A stretch of 64,000 nucleotides of DNA from Granulicella sp. dw_53 (GCF_018449545.1 NZ_JAAVUR010000011.1:124001-188000); one strand, 5' to 3'; positions 53,295 through 62,045 are shown, numbered from the stretch's first letter. The notes: generated by a model from the sequence alone, not told the origin. Made by a program: numbers and translations.

Positions 53295-54557
53295 TTATGC
53301 CTCGTGTCCTGTGCTGGTGGATCGCGCTTCAAGCAACTTAAGAAACTCCATACCGGTGGTCAGCGCTGCTGCAACATCCTTCGCCAGCACAGACTCTGCC
53401 GGATGATGGCTTAGGCCGCCTGGACTGCGTACAAACAACATGCAGCTAGGAAGATGCGCCGCAACGATCATCGCATCGTGCCCCGCTCCGCTCATCATGC
53501 GAACAGGCTGTACATTGGCAGCCAGCATCGCGCATTCGAGTAGGCTCGTTAAAGACTCATCCATTGGCACGGCGTCCTGATCCATGGTCTCGCGCCAGGC
53601 GAACTTGACGCCGCGCCGGTCCGCCGCTTGCTGCGCCTCCAGCAGAATCTTGTCGAGCGAGGCGGAGCGTACGGCATCATCCGCGTGGCGCAGATCCAGC
53701 GTCGCTGCCACATCGCCCGCGATAACATTGCCCGCGCCGGGAAGGGCACTGATGTTGCCGACAGTAGCGACCAGCCCGTCGCGTACGGAGGCGATACGCT
53801 CTACTGCGACGATCCACTCCGCTGCGGCGGCCAGGGCATCATGCCGTAGCCGCATCGGTGTGGTGCCGGCATGGTTGGCCTTGCCGGTAAAGCTCGCGAA
53901 CAAGCGGCTCTGCCCGACGATGGCCTCGACTACTCCCAGCGGTCGCGACACGCTCTCCAGCAGCGGCCCCTGTTCGATATGCATCTCCAGATACGCGAAC
54001 GCCCTCGGCGAGACCTTGGCCGCTGGCAGCTCGGCAGGGTCGAGCCCGAAGCTGAGAATCGATTCTCCCAGACTCACGTCATGCACGTCCTTGATCTTCA
54101 GCAGCATGGCGTCCAGCGTGCCGGTGAACGCCATGCTGCCTAGGAACGGCTTGCTGAAGCGGACACCCTCCTCCTCGGAGAAGCCAACCACCTCAATCGC
54201 AAACGGCAGCCGTCGCCCGCGAAGCTCCTCCACCAGCGCGATTCCGAGCACCACGCCCAGCACGCCGTCGAAGGCGCCCGCGTTCGGAATGGTGTCCAGG
54301 TGCGAGCCGATAACCAGGCGCGGAGCATCGGGACGGAGCGCCGGATATAGACCGCGCAGATTGCCTACGGCGTCTACCTCGACGCTCATCTCCGCCTCTT
54401 CCATCCACGCCCGCAGCAGATCGTGAACGCCGCGCATCGACGGGGAAAGGAAGGTCCGCGTCGTCTCGCCCGGCACATCCGTCCAGGCCGCAATCTCGCG
54501 GCACCGTCGAATGATGCTCTCGCCCCGCTCCGTGTTGGTAACCTCTGTAACTTTCAT
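53295..54557 (-). CDS. allC: Allantoate amidohydrolase (M20 family)
   Basis: About 420 residues from the ATG at 54557; an in-frame GTG two codons earlier is possible. Metal ligands: IGSHLDTIPNAG (His), AFDGVLGVVLG (Asp), GFSEEEGVRFS (Glu), EMHIEQGPLL (His) and GGLSHHPAES (His). The dimer/substrate motif GKANHAGTTPM and SGAGHDAMIVA are typical of allantoate and N-carbamoyl amidohydrolases. It converts allantoate to (S)-ureidoglycine, CO2 and ammonia. Its paralogue two genes on carries the UAH-like motifs, so the two copies divide the ureide steps. Confidence 0.9.
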   Translation of the reverse strand: MKVTEVTNTERGESIIRRCREIAAWTDVPGETTRTFLSPSMRGVHDLLRAWMEEAEMSVEVDAVGNLRGLYPALRPDAPRLVIGSHLDTIPNAGAFDGVLGVVLGIALVEELRGRRLPFAIEVVGFSEEEGVRFSKPFLGSMAFTGTLDAMLLKIKDVHDVSLGESILSFGLDPAELPAAKVSPRAFAYLEMHIEQGPLLESVSRPLGVVEAIVGQSRLFASFTGKANHAGTTPMRLRHDALAAAAEWIVAVERIASVRDGLVATVGNISALPGAGNVIAGDVAATLDLRHADDAVRSASLDKILLEAQQAADRRGVKFAWRETMDQDAVPMDESLTSLLECAMLAANVQPVRMMSGAGHDAMIVAAHLPSCMLFVRSPGGLSHHPAESVLAKDVAAALTTGMEFLKLLEARSTSTGHEA

Positions 54558-54592
54558 AGGCACAATGGATGGAAAGACAAGCCGCTACAGAT

Positions 54593-55441
54593 TCACGGCT
54601 TGCGTACGACGCGTGCTTCCATGGAGCCATGCGGCTCATCGATGGGCAGAAAGATCTCGTTGGGGTTGTCCTGCCCGAAGCGCGACAGGTCGACCAGTAG
54701 GCAGTGCTTGTTTGGCATACGGATCTCGATCTCGCTGATCTCCGGCACATCCGTCAAGGCGCTCCTGGCCATCGCATAGAGCGTCTGCTGAACGGACTTG
54801 CTATCGTGCTCGGCGAAGGTCTTCAGCATCCTCTCGCGAACCTTCGTGCGAATAGCCTCAAAGTCGAGACTGGTGCTGTTATAGGTCCAGTCCGCACGAA
54901 CCGCGGTACAGAAGAGGCGGTCGTTGGTCCCCTTCAGCGTCGTCAGCGACTCTTGAATGAACCCTTCAAAGCCGGACTTTGCGGTCTTCATCACCACCAG
55001 ATCTTCAAGTCCGGAGACGATCTTGAATGAACCTCCCTGTGTCTTCTCCACCAGCGTCGTCTGCAACTCGTCCGAGCCGCGCATGAACGAGTCGGGATGC
55101 GGCTTGCCGTCGATCGTCATCCGCTTCCACAACGTGCTGGCGATGCGAACCGACACGGAGCTTACCTGCTGGTTGCGGCTTAGCAGAAAGTCGATCAGCT
55201 CCATCGCAAACTCCTCCATGGAGACGGCGGTGGAGCTCCGCGCGATCGAATAGACGGTGTTCTTCATGGTGTCCGTCGCCAGGATTTTGCTGTTATCCCC
55301 GTGGGTGTGTGCGCTCTCGAAGTCGCCTTGAAACATCACCTGCACGGTCCACTCGCGCAGGTCATTTCCGTGCGCATGGCGCGTCACCTTCATTAAACGA
55401 ACACGGGATTTTCCATAACGATTTGCAACAAGTTCAATCAT
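54593..55441 (-). CDS. uox: Uricase (cofactor-free urate oxidase)
   Basis: 282 residues, normal for the T-fold urate oxidases. YGKSRVRLMKVTR holds the Lys of the catalytic relay near residue 10-18. The conserved region LATDTMKNTVYSIAR contains the catalytic Thr; WKRMTIDGKPHPDSF and the C-terminal IEIRMPNKHCLLVDLSRFG, with an Asn, are standard. It oxidises urate with O2 to 5-hydroxyisourate and H2O2. GAGGGAG precedes the ATG; HIU hydrolase ends four bases upstream. No catalase is present nearby to remove the peroxide. Confidence 0.95.
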   Translation of the reverse strand: MIELVANRYGKSRVRLMKVTRHAHGNDLREWTVQVMFQGDFESAHTHGDNSKILATDTMKNTVYSIARSSTAVSMEEFAMELIDFLLSRNQQVSSVSVRIASTLWKRMTIDGKPHPDSFMRGSDELQTTLVEKTQGGSFKIVSGLEDLVVMKTAKSGFEGFIQESLTTLKGTNDRLFCTAVRADWTYNSTSLDFEAIRTKVRERMLKTFAEHDSKSVQQTLYAMARSALTDVPEISEIEIRMPNKHCLLVDLSRFGQDNPNEIFLPIDEPHGSMEARVVRKP

Positions 55442-55445
55442 TGAA

Positions 55446-55784
55446 TCAACTCCCTCGATAGGTTGTGTAGCCGTTTGCAGTCAACAGCAGCGGGACGTGA
55501 TAGTGCTGCGTGTGGTCGAGGATCTCGAAGACGACCTCGACATAGGGGTAGAGTCCTTGCAACCCGAGAGCCTTATAGTATCCAGCGGTGGCGAAGTGCA
55601 CCCGGTAGGTCCCGGTCTCCAACTTCGCATCCTCCGGCAGAAGATACTTGCAGCGTCCATCGACGTCGGTCGAGACCTCGTTCAAGGCAGTCCAAACCTC
55701 GCCCTTCAACTGTTCCAGCGACACCGTAACCCCTGCCGCCGGACGGCCCAATGCTGTATCGAGAATGTGCGTCGAGATGCCCAT
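55446..55784 (-). CDS. uraH: 5-Hydroxyisourate hydrolase (transthyretin-like)
   Basis: 112 residues. The N-terminal STHILDTALGRPAAGVTV carries the first active-site His, and the C-terminal HYHVPLLLTANGYTTYRGS ends with the diagnostic YRGS tetrapeptide. The enzyme opens 5-hydroxyisourate to OHCU. Start and the stop of uraD overlap by one base (TAATG). No periplasmic targeting sequence, so it acts in the cytoplasm. Confidence 0.97.
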   Translation of the reverse strand: MGISTHILDTALGRPAAGVTVSLEQLKGEVWTALNEVSTDVDGRCKYLLPEDAKLETGTYRVHFATAGYYKALGLQGLYPYVEVVFEILDHTQHYHVPLLLTANGYTTYRGS

Positions 55785-56299
55785 TATGCAGCCTCCAGCC
55801 AGCGCTTCAGCCGCAGTGCGGTGATCTGCCTCTGCTGCTCCGCGGCTTCTTGTAACTCGGTGTTTGCGTCGTTGTTCATCCGGGCCTCCAGCGCCGCGAG
55901 AATCTCGCTCGTACCCTTGTCGCTCGCGCAGATGATAAAGATACGCCCGAACCTCTCCTCATAGCGGCGGTTGGCCTCCTGCAGCGCAAGCTTGGCCGCG
56001 TCATCCGCGGAGAGCGCGGCCGACTGCTCGTGCGCCGAGGAGTGCAACGACTCCTCCGTCACTCGCCCCTGCGCCTTCTGCTCCCCAATACGCGGATGGC
56101 TATCGAAGGCCTCCTGCCACGCCTCTTGCGGCAGAGCACCCCAAACCGCAGAAGACTCAGCCAGCAACACCGCCTCATCTGCAATCGGTCTCTTGGCGGC
56201 CAGCTCAGTAGCCCAGGCCCGCGACCCGCAACAGGGCAGCACCGCTAAGGCCGCGGCGTCCTGATCGAGCGAGTTCCATTGGGTGAGCACTTCAGCCAT
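55784..56299 (-). CDS. uraD: OHCU decarboxylase
   Basis: 171 residues, all-helical family. The active-site His lies in AFDSHPRIGE (about 67-76) and the Glu in SSAHEQSAAL. RRYEERFGRIFIICASDKGT and the Arg-rich tail are typical. The enzyme decarboxylates OHCU to (S)-allantoin. It begins five bases after the allantoinase stop and overlaps uraH, so these genes form one transcript. Complete, with no fusion to uraH as found in some bacteria. Confidence 0.95.
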   Translation of the reverse strand: MAEVLTQWNSLDQDAAALAVLPCCGSRAWATELAAKRPIADEAVLLAESSAVWGALPQEAWQEAFDSHPRIGEQKAQGRVTEESLHSSAHEQSAALSADDAAKLALQEANRRYEERFGRIFIICASDKGTSEILAALEARMNNDANTELQEAAEQQRQITALRLKRWLEAA

Positions 56300-56304
56300 A
56301 AGTT

Positions 56305-57654
56305 TTAGAATAGCCTGACCTCGCGGCCTCTGGGCAGGGAGGCGAAGCTATCGTGTTGATAAATAGCCTCGCCGCGAAGATAAGTCGCCTCCACCACCCC
56401 CCGCAACGTCTCGCCAAGATAGGGCGAGATCGCGTGCCGGAAGTGCAGCTTATCCGTCGTAACGGTAAAGCTCGCCTCCGTATCGAAGACCACAAAACTC
56501 GCCTCCCGCCCAGCCATCAACTGTCCTGCCCTCGCACTGATCCCCGCCAGCGCTGCAGGCGCCGAACTCATCCAGCGTGCAACCTCATCGAGCCCAAAGC
56601 CCCGCCGCAGACACTCCGTGTAGATCACCGGCAGCGCCACCGACAGCCCCGCAATCCCGCCCCAGGCCAGATCGAAACGCCCTGCCTCCACTCCCTTCAT
56701 CTCTGGTGGACACGGCGAGTGGTCGGTCACGATCATATCGATCTCCCCCCTACGCAACGCCTCCCACAGTGCCTCACGATTCTCCCCACTGCGAATCGGC
56801 GGAGCACACTTCCACAGCGTCGCACCGTCGGCAATCTCCTCCGCATGGAAGTGCAGATAATGCGGGCAGGTCTCCACGGTGATCGGCAGCCCCTCCGCCC
56901 TCGCAGCCCGCAGCTCCGGCAGCGCGAGCGCCGTAGAGAGATGCACGATATGCAGCCGAAACCCATACTCGCGGCACAGTCGAATCATCAGCCGAACCGC
57001 CTGCAGCTCTGCCTCATCCGGGCGCGAAGCAAGATACGTGGCATAGCTTCGCCAGTCGGCATCGCGCAGCCGCAGCATCGCCTCATCGATCGGCCCTGCC
57101 AGCTCCGCATGTACCAGCAGCGGCAGCCCCGACTCAGCAATCGCAGGTAGAGCGGCCTCAAGCTGTTGCTGGTCGATCATCGTAAAGCCATCGCACCCCG
57201 GATAGATCAAAAAGCACTTGAACCCAGGCACCCCGGCCGCCGCCAGCGGCAGCAGATGCTGCTGGTTGTCGGCCACCGCCCCACCCCAGCTTATCCAATC
57301 GACCCAGGCCTCACCCTGTGCGGCCTCCCGCTTCGCCTCCAGAGCCGCCACGGTGGTCGTCTCGGGCAGACAGTTCAGCGGCATATCCACCAGCGTCGTA
57401 AAGCCCCCTGCCACTGCGGCCCGCGTCGCGGTGTAGAAGCCCTCCCACTCCGTGCGTCCCGGCTGGTTAATGTGGACGTGCGTATCGACCAGCCCGGGCA
57501 GCAATGCCGCCGCGCCATAGTCGATGACCTCCGCGTCTCCCGGCACCTCGGAGGCCCTGCACACAGCTACAATCGTGCCTGCCTCCACCAGCAACGCTCC
57601 GGGCTGCGTGCCCTGCGGCGTAACGACTCGTTTTGAAAGGAAGGCCTGTGCCAT
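56305..57654 (-). CDS. allB: Allantoinase
   Basis: 449 residues, cyclic amidohydrolase family. Metal-site motifs: GLVDTHVHINQPGRTEWEG, carboxylated Lys in GFKCFLIYPG, His in PLLVHAEL and LHIVHLSTA, and Asp in VTDHSPCPPEMKG. The -DTHVHINQPG- form separates it from dihydroorotase. It hydrolyses allantoin to allantoate. First gene of the minus-strand ureide operon. No Shine-Dalgarno is visible: GATAAT ends only seven bases before the ATG, so the message may be leaderless. Confidence 0.95.
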   Translation of the reverse strand: MAQAFLSKRVVTPQGTQPGALLVEAGTIVAVCRASEVPGDAEVIDYGAAALLPGLVDTHVHINQPGRTEWEGFYTATRAAVAGGFTTLVDMPLNCLPETTTVAALEAKREAAQGEAWVDWISWGGAVADNQQHLLPLAAAGVPGFKCFLIYPGCDGFTMIDQQQLEAALPAIAESGLPLLVHAELAGPIDEAMLRLRDADWRSYATYLASRPDEAELQAVRLMIRLCREYGFRLHIVHLSTALALPELRAARAEGLPITVETCPHYLHFHAEEIADGATLWKCAPPIRSGENREALWEALRRGEIDMIVTDHSPCPPEMKGVEAGRFDLAWGGIAGLSVALPVIYTECLRRGFGLDEVARWMSSAPAALAGISARAGQLMAGREASFVVFDTEASFTVTTDKLHFRHAISPYLGETLRGVVEATYLRGEAIYQHDSFASLPRGREVRLF

Positions 57655-57708
57655 AATCTTGATTATCCGCGACTTTTAGCCGCCGAGGATACCAAGGATA
57701 CGCAGTCC
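57655..57708. promoter_or_regulatory. Compact divergent promoter, allB / guanine deaminase
   Basis: Only 54 bp separate the two starts. On the minus strand GATAAT lies seven bases before the allB ATG. On the plus strand AAGGATACGCAGTCC provides a ribosome site before the deaminase ATG. Any shared regulator must bind within or next to this stretch. Confidence 0.5.
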
Positions 57709-58182
57709 ATGCAGGGAAACCCAGTCTTCATGCAGCAGGCCATCGCCCTGGCCACTGAGAACGTCGTATCCGGCCGCGGAGGACCCTTCGGCGCCGTCAT
57801 CGTACGCGACGGGGAGGTCCTCGCGATGGGCGCCAACAGCGTCACCATCAGCAATGACCCTACCGCCCACGCCGAGGTCGTCGCCATCCGCAACGCCTGC
57901 GCCGAGCTCAGTTCCTTCACCTTGCAGGGCTGCGAGATCTACAGTAGCTGCGAGCCCTGCCCCATGTGCCTGGCCGCCATCTACTGGTCGCGCCTCGGAG
58001 CCATCTACTACGGCAGTACCGCACAGGAGGCCGCAGACGCCGGCTTCGACGACGCCTTCCTCTACGACGAGGTCGCGCTCCCCCACGGCCAGCGCAGCAT
58101 CCCCACCATCAACCTGCTGCGGGATCAGGCTATCTCCAGCTTCAACGCATGGCGCGCGTACGCCAGCAGAATCGACTACTAG
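57709..58182 (+). CDS. guaD: Guanine deaminase (CDA fold)
   Basis: 157 residues. Zinc site: HAEVVAIRNA (His and catalytic Glu) and CEPCPMCLAAIYW (two Cys). GRGGPFGAVIVRDGE and the tail with DDAFLYDEVALPHGQRSIP fit the small Bacillus-type guanine deaminases rather than tRNA adenosine deaminase, as does the neighbouring urate pathway. It converts guanine to xanthine, feeding the molybdenum hydroxylase and the divergent ureide operon. The next gene, hom, starts six bases after its stop. Confidence 0.85.
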   Translation: MQGNPVFMQQAIALATENVVSGRGGPFGAVIVRDGEVLAMGANSVTISNDPTAHAEVVAIRNACAELSSFTLQGCEIYSSCEPCPMCLAAIYWSRLGAIYYGSTAQEAADAGFDDAFLYDEVALPHGQRSIPTINLLRDQAISSFNAWRAYASRIDY

Positions 58183-58188
58183 AACGCC

Positions 58189-59535
58189 ATGGCAACCAAA
58201 ACGAAGAAGCCGACCAAAGCCGCAGCCAAGAAGACCGCCCCCACCAACGCCAAGCCGTCCGAAGCCGTAGTCAAAGTAGCCCTCCTCGGCTTCGGAACCG
58301 TCGGCAGCTCCGTCGCCACGGTCCTCGCGGCATCGAAGTTTCCCGGCATCCAGCTCACCCACATCTTCAATCGCAACATCGCCCGCAAGCTTGAGTCGCC
58401 CGCCGCGAAGTCCGTCCCGTCCTCCGTCATCTGGACCGAGGACATCCACGAGATCCTCTCCTCTAACGTTGACGTCGTCATCGAACTCATGGGCGGCCTC
58501 ACCCCCGCCGAAGGCTGGCTCCGCAAGGCCATCGCCTCCGGTAAATCCGTCGTCACGGCCAACAAACAGCTCATCGCCTATCGTGGAGCCGCACTGGCCA
58601 AGCTCGCCGCGCAGCACAACGTCCACCTCGTCCACGGAGCAGCCGTAGCCGGCGGCGTCCCGGTCATCCCCGGCATGGCCCAAGGCCTCTGCGGCGACCA
58701 GGTCACCCGCCTCAGCGGCATCGTCAACGGCACCTGCAACTACATCCTCAGCCGCATGGAGACCGGAGCGAACTACGCCACCGTCCTCGCCGACGCCCAA
58801 CACCTGGGCTACGCCGAGGCCGACCCCTCCGCCGACGTCGACGGCTACGACGCCCGCGCCAAGCTCTGCATCCTCTCCCGCATCGCCCTCCACGCCGAAC
58901 TCGACCCCGACTCCGTCCCCACCCAGACCATCTCCACCGTCGAAGCCATCGACTTCTCCTACGCCAAGGAGCTCAACTGCACCATCCGCCAGGTCTCCCG
59001 CGCCCAGGTCGAGGGCGCCATCGTCCACGCCCGCGTCGCACCCATGCTCGTGCCCCTGGCCTCGCCCATCGCCTGGTCGCACGGCACCCAGAACATGGTC
59101 GTCGTCAGCGGCCGCTTTGGCGGCGACGTCGTCTTCTCCGGCCATGGAGCCGGAGGCGAGCCCACCGCCGTAGCCGTAGTCTCCGACCTCCTAGCGGTCG
59201 CGCAAGGCTGCAAGTCCGTTCAGCTTCCTGTCCGCAAGCGCAAGGTCACCGGCGAGTTCCTCGCCCCCCACTACCTCCGCTTCGTCGTGGACGACAAGCC
59301 CGGCATAGTGTCTGCCATTGCAGGCGCACTCGCCAAGGTCGGAGCCAACATCGACTCTATCCTGCAGCGCCCTGGCTACCCCAAGCACCGCCTGCCCTTC
59401 GTCGTCACCACCGAGCCCTGCCTCACCTCCACCATCGAACAGGCCCTGGCCTCACTCGCCAAGATGGACTGCATGCTAGAGCGCCCCCTCTGCCTGCAGA
59501 TGCTCCAGATCGAAGACAAGCCCGACGAACTGTAA
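58189..59535 (+). CDS. hom: Homoserine dehydrogenase with C-terminal ACT domain
   Basis: 448 residues. After a Lys/Ala/Thr-rich tail of about 26 residues, VALLGFGTVGSSVATVL is the NAD(P) site. GLTPAEGWLRKAIASGKSVV then TANKQLIA, GAAVAGGVPVI, GIVNGTCNYILSRM and AEADPSADVDGYDARAKLCI are hallmarks of the family. The C-terminal 90 residues (HYLRFVVDDKPGIVSAIAGA) form an ACT domain for feedback control by threonine or a related amino acid. It reduces aspartate semialdehyde to homoserine. Its place behind guaD, with six bases between, links an amino-acid gene to a purine promoter; a functional reason is not evident. Confidence 0.96.
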   Translation: MATKTKKPTKAAAKKTAPTNAKPSEAVVKVALLGFGTVGSSVATVLAASKFPGIQLTHIFNRNIARKLESPAAKSVPSSVIWTEDIHEILSSNVDVVIELMGGLTPAEGWLRKAIASGKSVVTANKQLIAYRGAALAKLAAQHNVHLVHGAAVAGGVPVIPGMAQGLCGDQVTRLSGIVNGTCNYILSRMETGANYATVLADAQHLGYAEADPSADVDGYDARAKLCILSRIALHAELDPDSVPTQTISTVEAIDFSYAKELNCTIRQVSRAQVEGAIVHARVAPMLVPLASPIAWSHGTQNMVVVSGRFGGDVVFSGHGAGGEPTAVAVVSDLLAVAQGCKSVQLPVRKRKVTGEFLAPHYLRFVVDDKPGIVSAIAGALAKVGANIDSILQRPGYPKHRLPFVVTTEPCLTSTIEQALASLAKMDCMLERPLCLQMLQIEDKPDEL

Positions 59536-59554
59536 CCAATCAGCGAGGTATCGG

Positions 59555-60372
59555 TTGCCGTCAACTCAATTGCATCGCCTCTTAGCTACTGCTTTGCTCA
59601 TCGCCGCACCGATAGCTCTTACCGGTCAGGTCCAACGCAGGGTCATGACCGACAAAGGGGACACGCTGGACACCCCAGTCCCGCATCCCCTGAGTTGGTG
59701 GACCCAAACCCGCTCCGGTTGGACGCAAGCGGAGAGCTGATGCTCGGCAGAGCAACCTCTGATGGCCATACCATCACTGCGCGAGACTACCGAGTCGAAC
59801 AAAAGGTGACACATCTTGGCACCCTCGCCGGACATCGGATCGTGCAAGTCTTCATGAACATCTATCCCGTTCAACAGGTGATCCCTTCTGGCTGGTCAGA
59901 AGGAGAGATGCCCCCGACCCAATGGAAGAGTCTGCTTGTACAAGTCGGAACGGGGAATCTGTACGTCGCAATCTACGAGATGCAGTCAGGGTTTGGTACT
60001 AATCGGCCAATGAAGCCAGCGGTGATCTACGGCACTGGGCCGAATGCCATTCTAGGAACGTATGATCCGGACAGTGGAAACGGCGGAGGCTGTGAGGACG
60101 GCTATTGGTGGTTCGATAAAGACGGAGCATACGCAGTGGACTTTTCGCCTCTCGAAAAGGCTATCGATGGCGTCCTGCCACCAAATAGCACGTATAGGCC
60201 AAATTGTTGGGCGCTCCATCCAGAGAAGGCAGAGTTGCAAAGCGAGGCGCAAAGGGCGGATCACGAATGCCATGCCTGCAGACAGCTTGGGAGGATCGAT
60301 GCAAAGTACCGGATAGAACACAGTGCCGCGCTTCCGGTCTCTGTTCATTTCGAACCGGACAATCAGCAATAA
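59555..60372 (+). pseudogene. Frameshifted secreted hypothetical protein
   Basis: Two overlapping frames make one likely protein. From TTG 59555 the first frame gives a signal peptide (LLATALLIAAPIALTGQVQ) and runs out at 59740. The second frame, open through about 59630 and extending to 60372, gives PELVDPNPLRLDASGELMLG, HIVQVFMNIYPVQ-like HRIVQVFMNIYPVQQ, GCEDGYWWFDKDGAY and a helical tail with CHACRQLGRID. The export signal is therefore out of frame with the folded part, which implies a mutation or sequencing error near 59640-59700. I do not recognise the family. Confidence 0.5.
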
Positions 60373-60388
60373 GCGCAGAGAAAAGCAA

Positions 60389-60415
60389 AACGGCGCATCC
60401 AAAGGATGCGCCGTT
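60389..60415 (-). terminator. Intrinsic terminator of the sulfur-carrier operon
   Basis: AACGGCGCATCC-AAA-GGATGCGCCGTT is a perfect 12-bp stem. On the minus strand it is followed by TTTTGCTTTTCTC, so it ends transcription of moeZ, whose stop lies 20 bp upstream. Confidence 0.85.
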
Positions 60416-60435
60416 CGCCAATACATCCAACCAGC

Positions 60436-61665
60436 CTAATACTTCGGCATGCTCGGATCGATCTTATCCGCCCACTCCAAAATCCCGCCGGACAGATTCA
60501 ACACATTCGTAAATCCAGCTTCCTTCAGAATCACCGCCGCCTTCTGGCTGCGCGCTCCCGACCGGCAGTGGACCACGACCTCATCGTTCTTATGCTCCGC
60601 AATCTCGGCGATGCGTCCCGCAAGCGTCCCCACCGGAATCAGCGGAGCGCCAAGGTTCGCAATCTGATACTCATGCAACTCGCGGACGTCCAACACGAAG
60701 ACATTCTCCTTCGCATCGAGCTTCTGCTTCAGTGTCTGCACCGAGATCTGAGGAATGCCATCGACGACAGCGGCATCGCCCACAGCCTTGTTCTGCGCCA
60801 CTTCGAGCGGCCCAACCGCAGACGGCGGCTCAATGCCGCAGAACTGGTCGTAGTCGATCAACTCCGTTACCGTCGGATGCGTGCCGCAGGCCGGGCAGTC
60901 CGGATTCTTGCGCAGCTTTAGCGTGCGGAAGCCCATGCCCAGCGCATCGACCAGCAGCAGGCGGCCTACGAGCGGCTCGCCAATCCCCAGGATCAGCTTG
61001 ATCACCTCTGTCGCCTGAATCACGCCGATCAGTCCCGGCAGAATTCCTAGCACGCCACCCTCGGCGCAGGAGGGAACCAGTCCCGGCGGTGGCGGCTCAG
61101 GATACAAGCAGCGGTAGCAAGGACCTTCCTTGGTCGCGAAGACGCTGGCCTGGCCCTCGAAGCGGAAGATCGAGCCATACGCGTTCGGCTTGCCCGTCAA
61201 CACGCAGGCATCGTTCACTAGGTAGCGGGTCTGGAAGTTATCCGTGCCGTCCGCGATGATGTCGTAGTCCTTGAAGATCTCGAGCGCGTTGGCGCTGGTC
61301 AGCATGACGTTGTGCTTGACCACCTTCATGTTCGGGTTCAGGCCATTCAGCATGATCTCCGCCGAGTCGACCTTCAGCTTGCCGACCGTCGCGGTGGAGT
61401 GGATGATCTGTCGCTGCAGGTTGCTGGCATCGACCGTATCGAAGTCCACCAGACCCAGCGTACCCACGCCAGCCGCCGCCAGATACAGCGCCAGCGGCGC
61501 GCCCAGCCCGCCCGTGCCCACACACAATACCTTGGCAGCCTTCAGCTTCTGCTGCCCCTCCATGCCTACCTCGGGCAGAATCAGGTGGCGCGAGTAGCGC
61601 GCGATCTCATCGTTCGAAAGCTTCGGAAGTGCTGCTACCTCTTCTTCTTCAATTGCTATTGCCAT
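60436..61665 (-). CDS. moeZ: E1-like sulfur-carrier adenylyltransferase with rhodanese domain
   Basis: 409 residues. Residues about 15-270 are a ThiF/MoeB domain: ATP site VGTGGLGAPLALYLAAAGVG, Arg finger in SNLQRQIIHS, adenylation Asp in IIADGTDNFQTRY, and zinc Cys pairs CYRC and CPAC. Residues 305-405 are a rhodanese domain with the sulfur-carrying Cys in VVHCRSGARSQKA. It adenylates the GG end of a ubiquitin-like carrier and converts it to thiocarboxylate. The 98-bp gap to the carrier gene contains AAATCTTCGAAATTT and may hold its own promoter. Equivalent to MoeZ/QbsC-type proteins. Confidence 0.95.
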   Translation of the reverse strand: MAIAIEEEEVAALPKLSNDEIARYSRHLILPEVGMEGQQKLKAAKVLCVGTGGLGAPLALYLAAAGVGTLGLVDFDTVDASNLQRQIIHSTATVGKLKVDSAEIMLNGLNPNMKVVKHNVMLTSANALEIFKDYDIIADGTDNFQTRYLVNDACVLTGKPNAYGSIFRFEGQASVFATKEGPCYRCLYPEPPPPGLVPSCAEGGVLGILPGLIGVIQATEVIKLILGIGEPLVGRLLLVDALGMGFRTLKLRKNPDCPACGTHPTVTELIDYDQFCGIEPPSAVGPLEVAQNKAVGDAAVVDGIPQISVQTLKQKLDAKENVFVLDVRELHEYQIANLGAPLIPVGTLAGRIAEIAEHKNDEVVVHCRSGARSQKAAVILKEAGFTNVLNLSGGILEWADKIDPSMPKY

Positions 61666-61763
61666 GGAAGCCTATCCTTCGCCCGCTCCAGCAGGCTATA
61701 TACACAAAATATGAAATCTTCGAAATTTGTATCCGATCAAGTTACGTAAGAAGTCCTACAGTA

Positions 61764-62045
61764 TTACCGACAACAGCCACCCGCGATCGAAGGGATAATC
61801 GTTAGCTCATCGCTCTCCGCAGTCGGCGAATCTTCCTTCGCCGGCAGGTAGCGGATATCGTCCTCGTTCAGGTACAGGTTGACGAACGAACGCAGCTTGC
61901 CGTCTGCGGTAAACAGGTTCGGCTTCAGCTCCGGGTACTCCGTCGTCAGCTGGTCCAAAGCGCCGTTTACCGTGCTGCCGGAGACGCTTACCGTCTCTTT
62001 ACCGCCGGTATAGGTGCGCAGTGGGGTGGGGATGTGAATCTTCAT
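61764..62045 (-). CDS. cysO: Ubiquitin-like sulfur carrier with masked GG end (CysO/QbsE-like)
   Basis: 93 residues, beta-grasp fold: MKIHIPTPLRTYTGG start, VNGALDQLTTEYPELKPNLF helix, RSFVNLYLNEDDIRYL strand and ELTIIPSIAGG end. Three residues, Cys-Cys-Arg, follow the GG pair. A carrier must end in GG to be adenylated, so the tail has to be removed first. The gene overlaps the JAMM protease gene by four bases (ATGA), and that enzyme is the natural candidate. A close precedent is QbsE of quinolobactin synthesis, which ends GG-Cys-Phe and is trimmed by the JAMM protein QbsD. MoaD-like size, but no moaE is nearby. Confidence 0.88.
   Translation of the reverse strand: MKIHIPTPLRTYTGGKETVSVSGSTVNGALDQLTTEYPELKPNLFTADGKLRSFVNLYLNEDDIRYLPAKEDSPTAESDELTIIPSIAGGCCR

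Noticed and set aside
61764..62045. Molybdopterin synthase small subunit MoaD
   Set aside because: MoaD ends in GG and pairs with MoaE; this protein has three extra residues and is encoded with a JAMM protease and a cysteine synthase.
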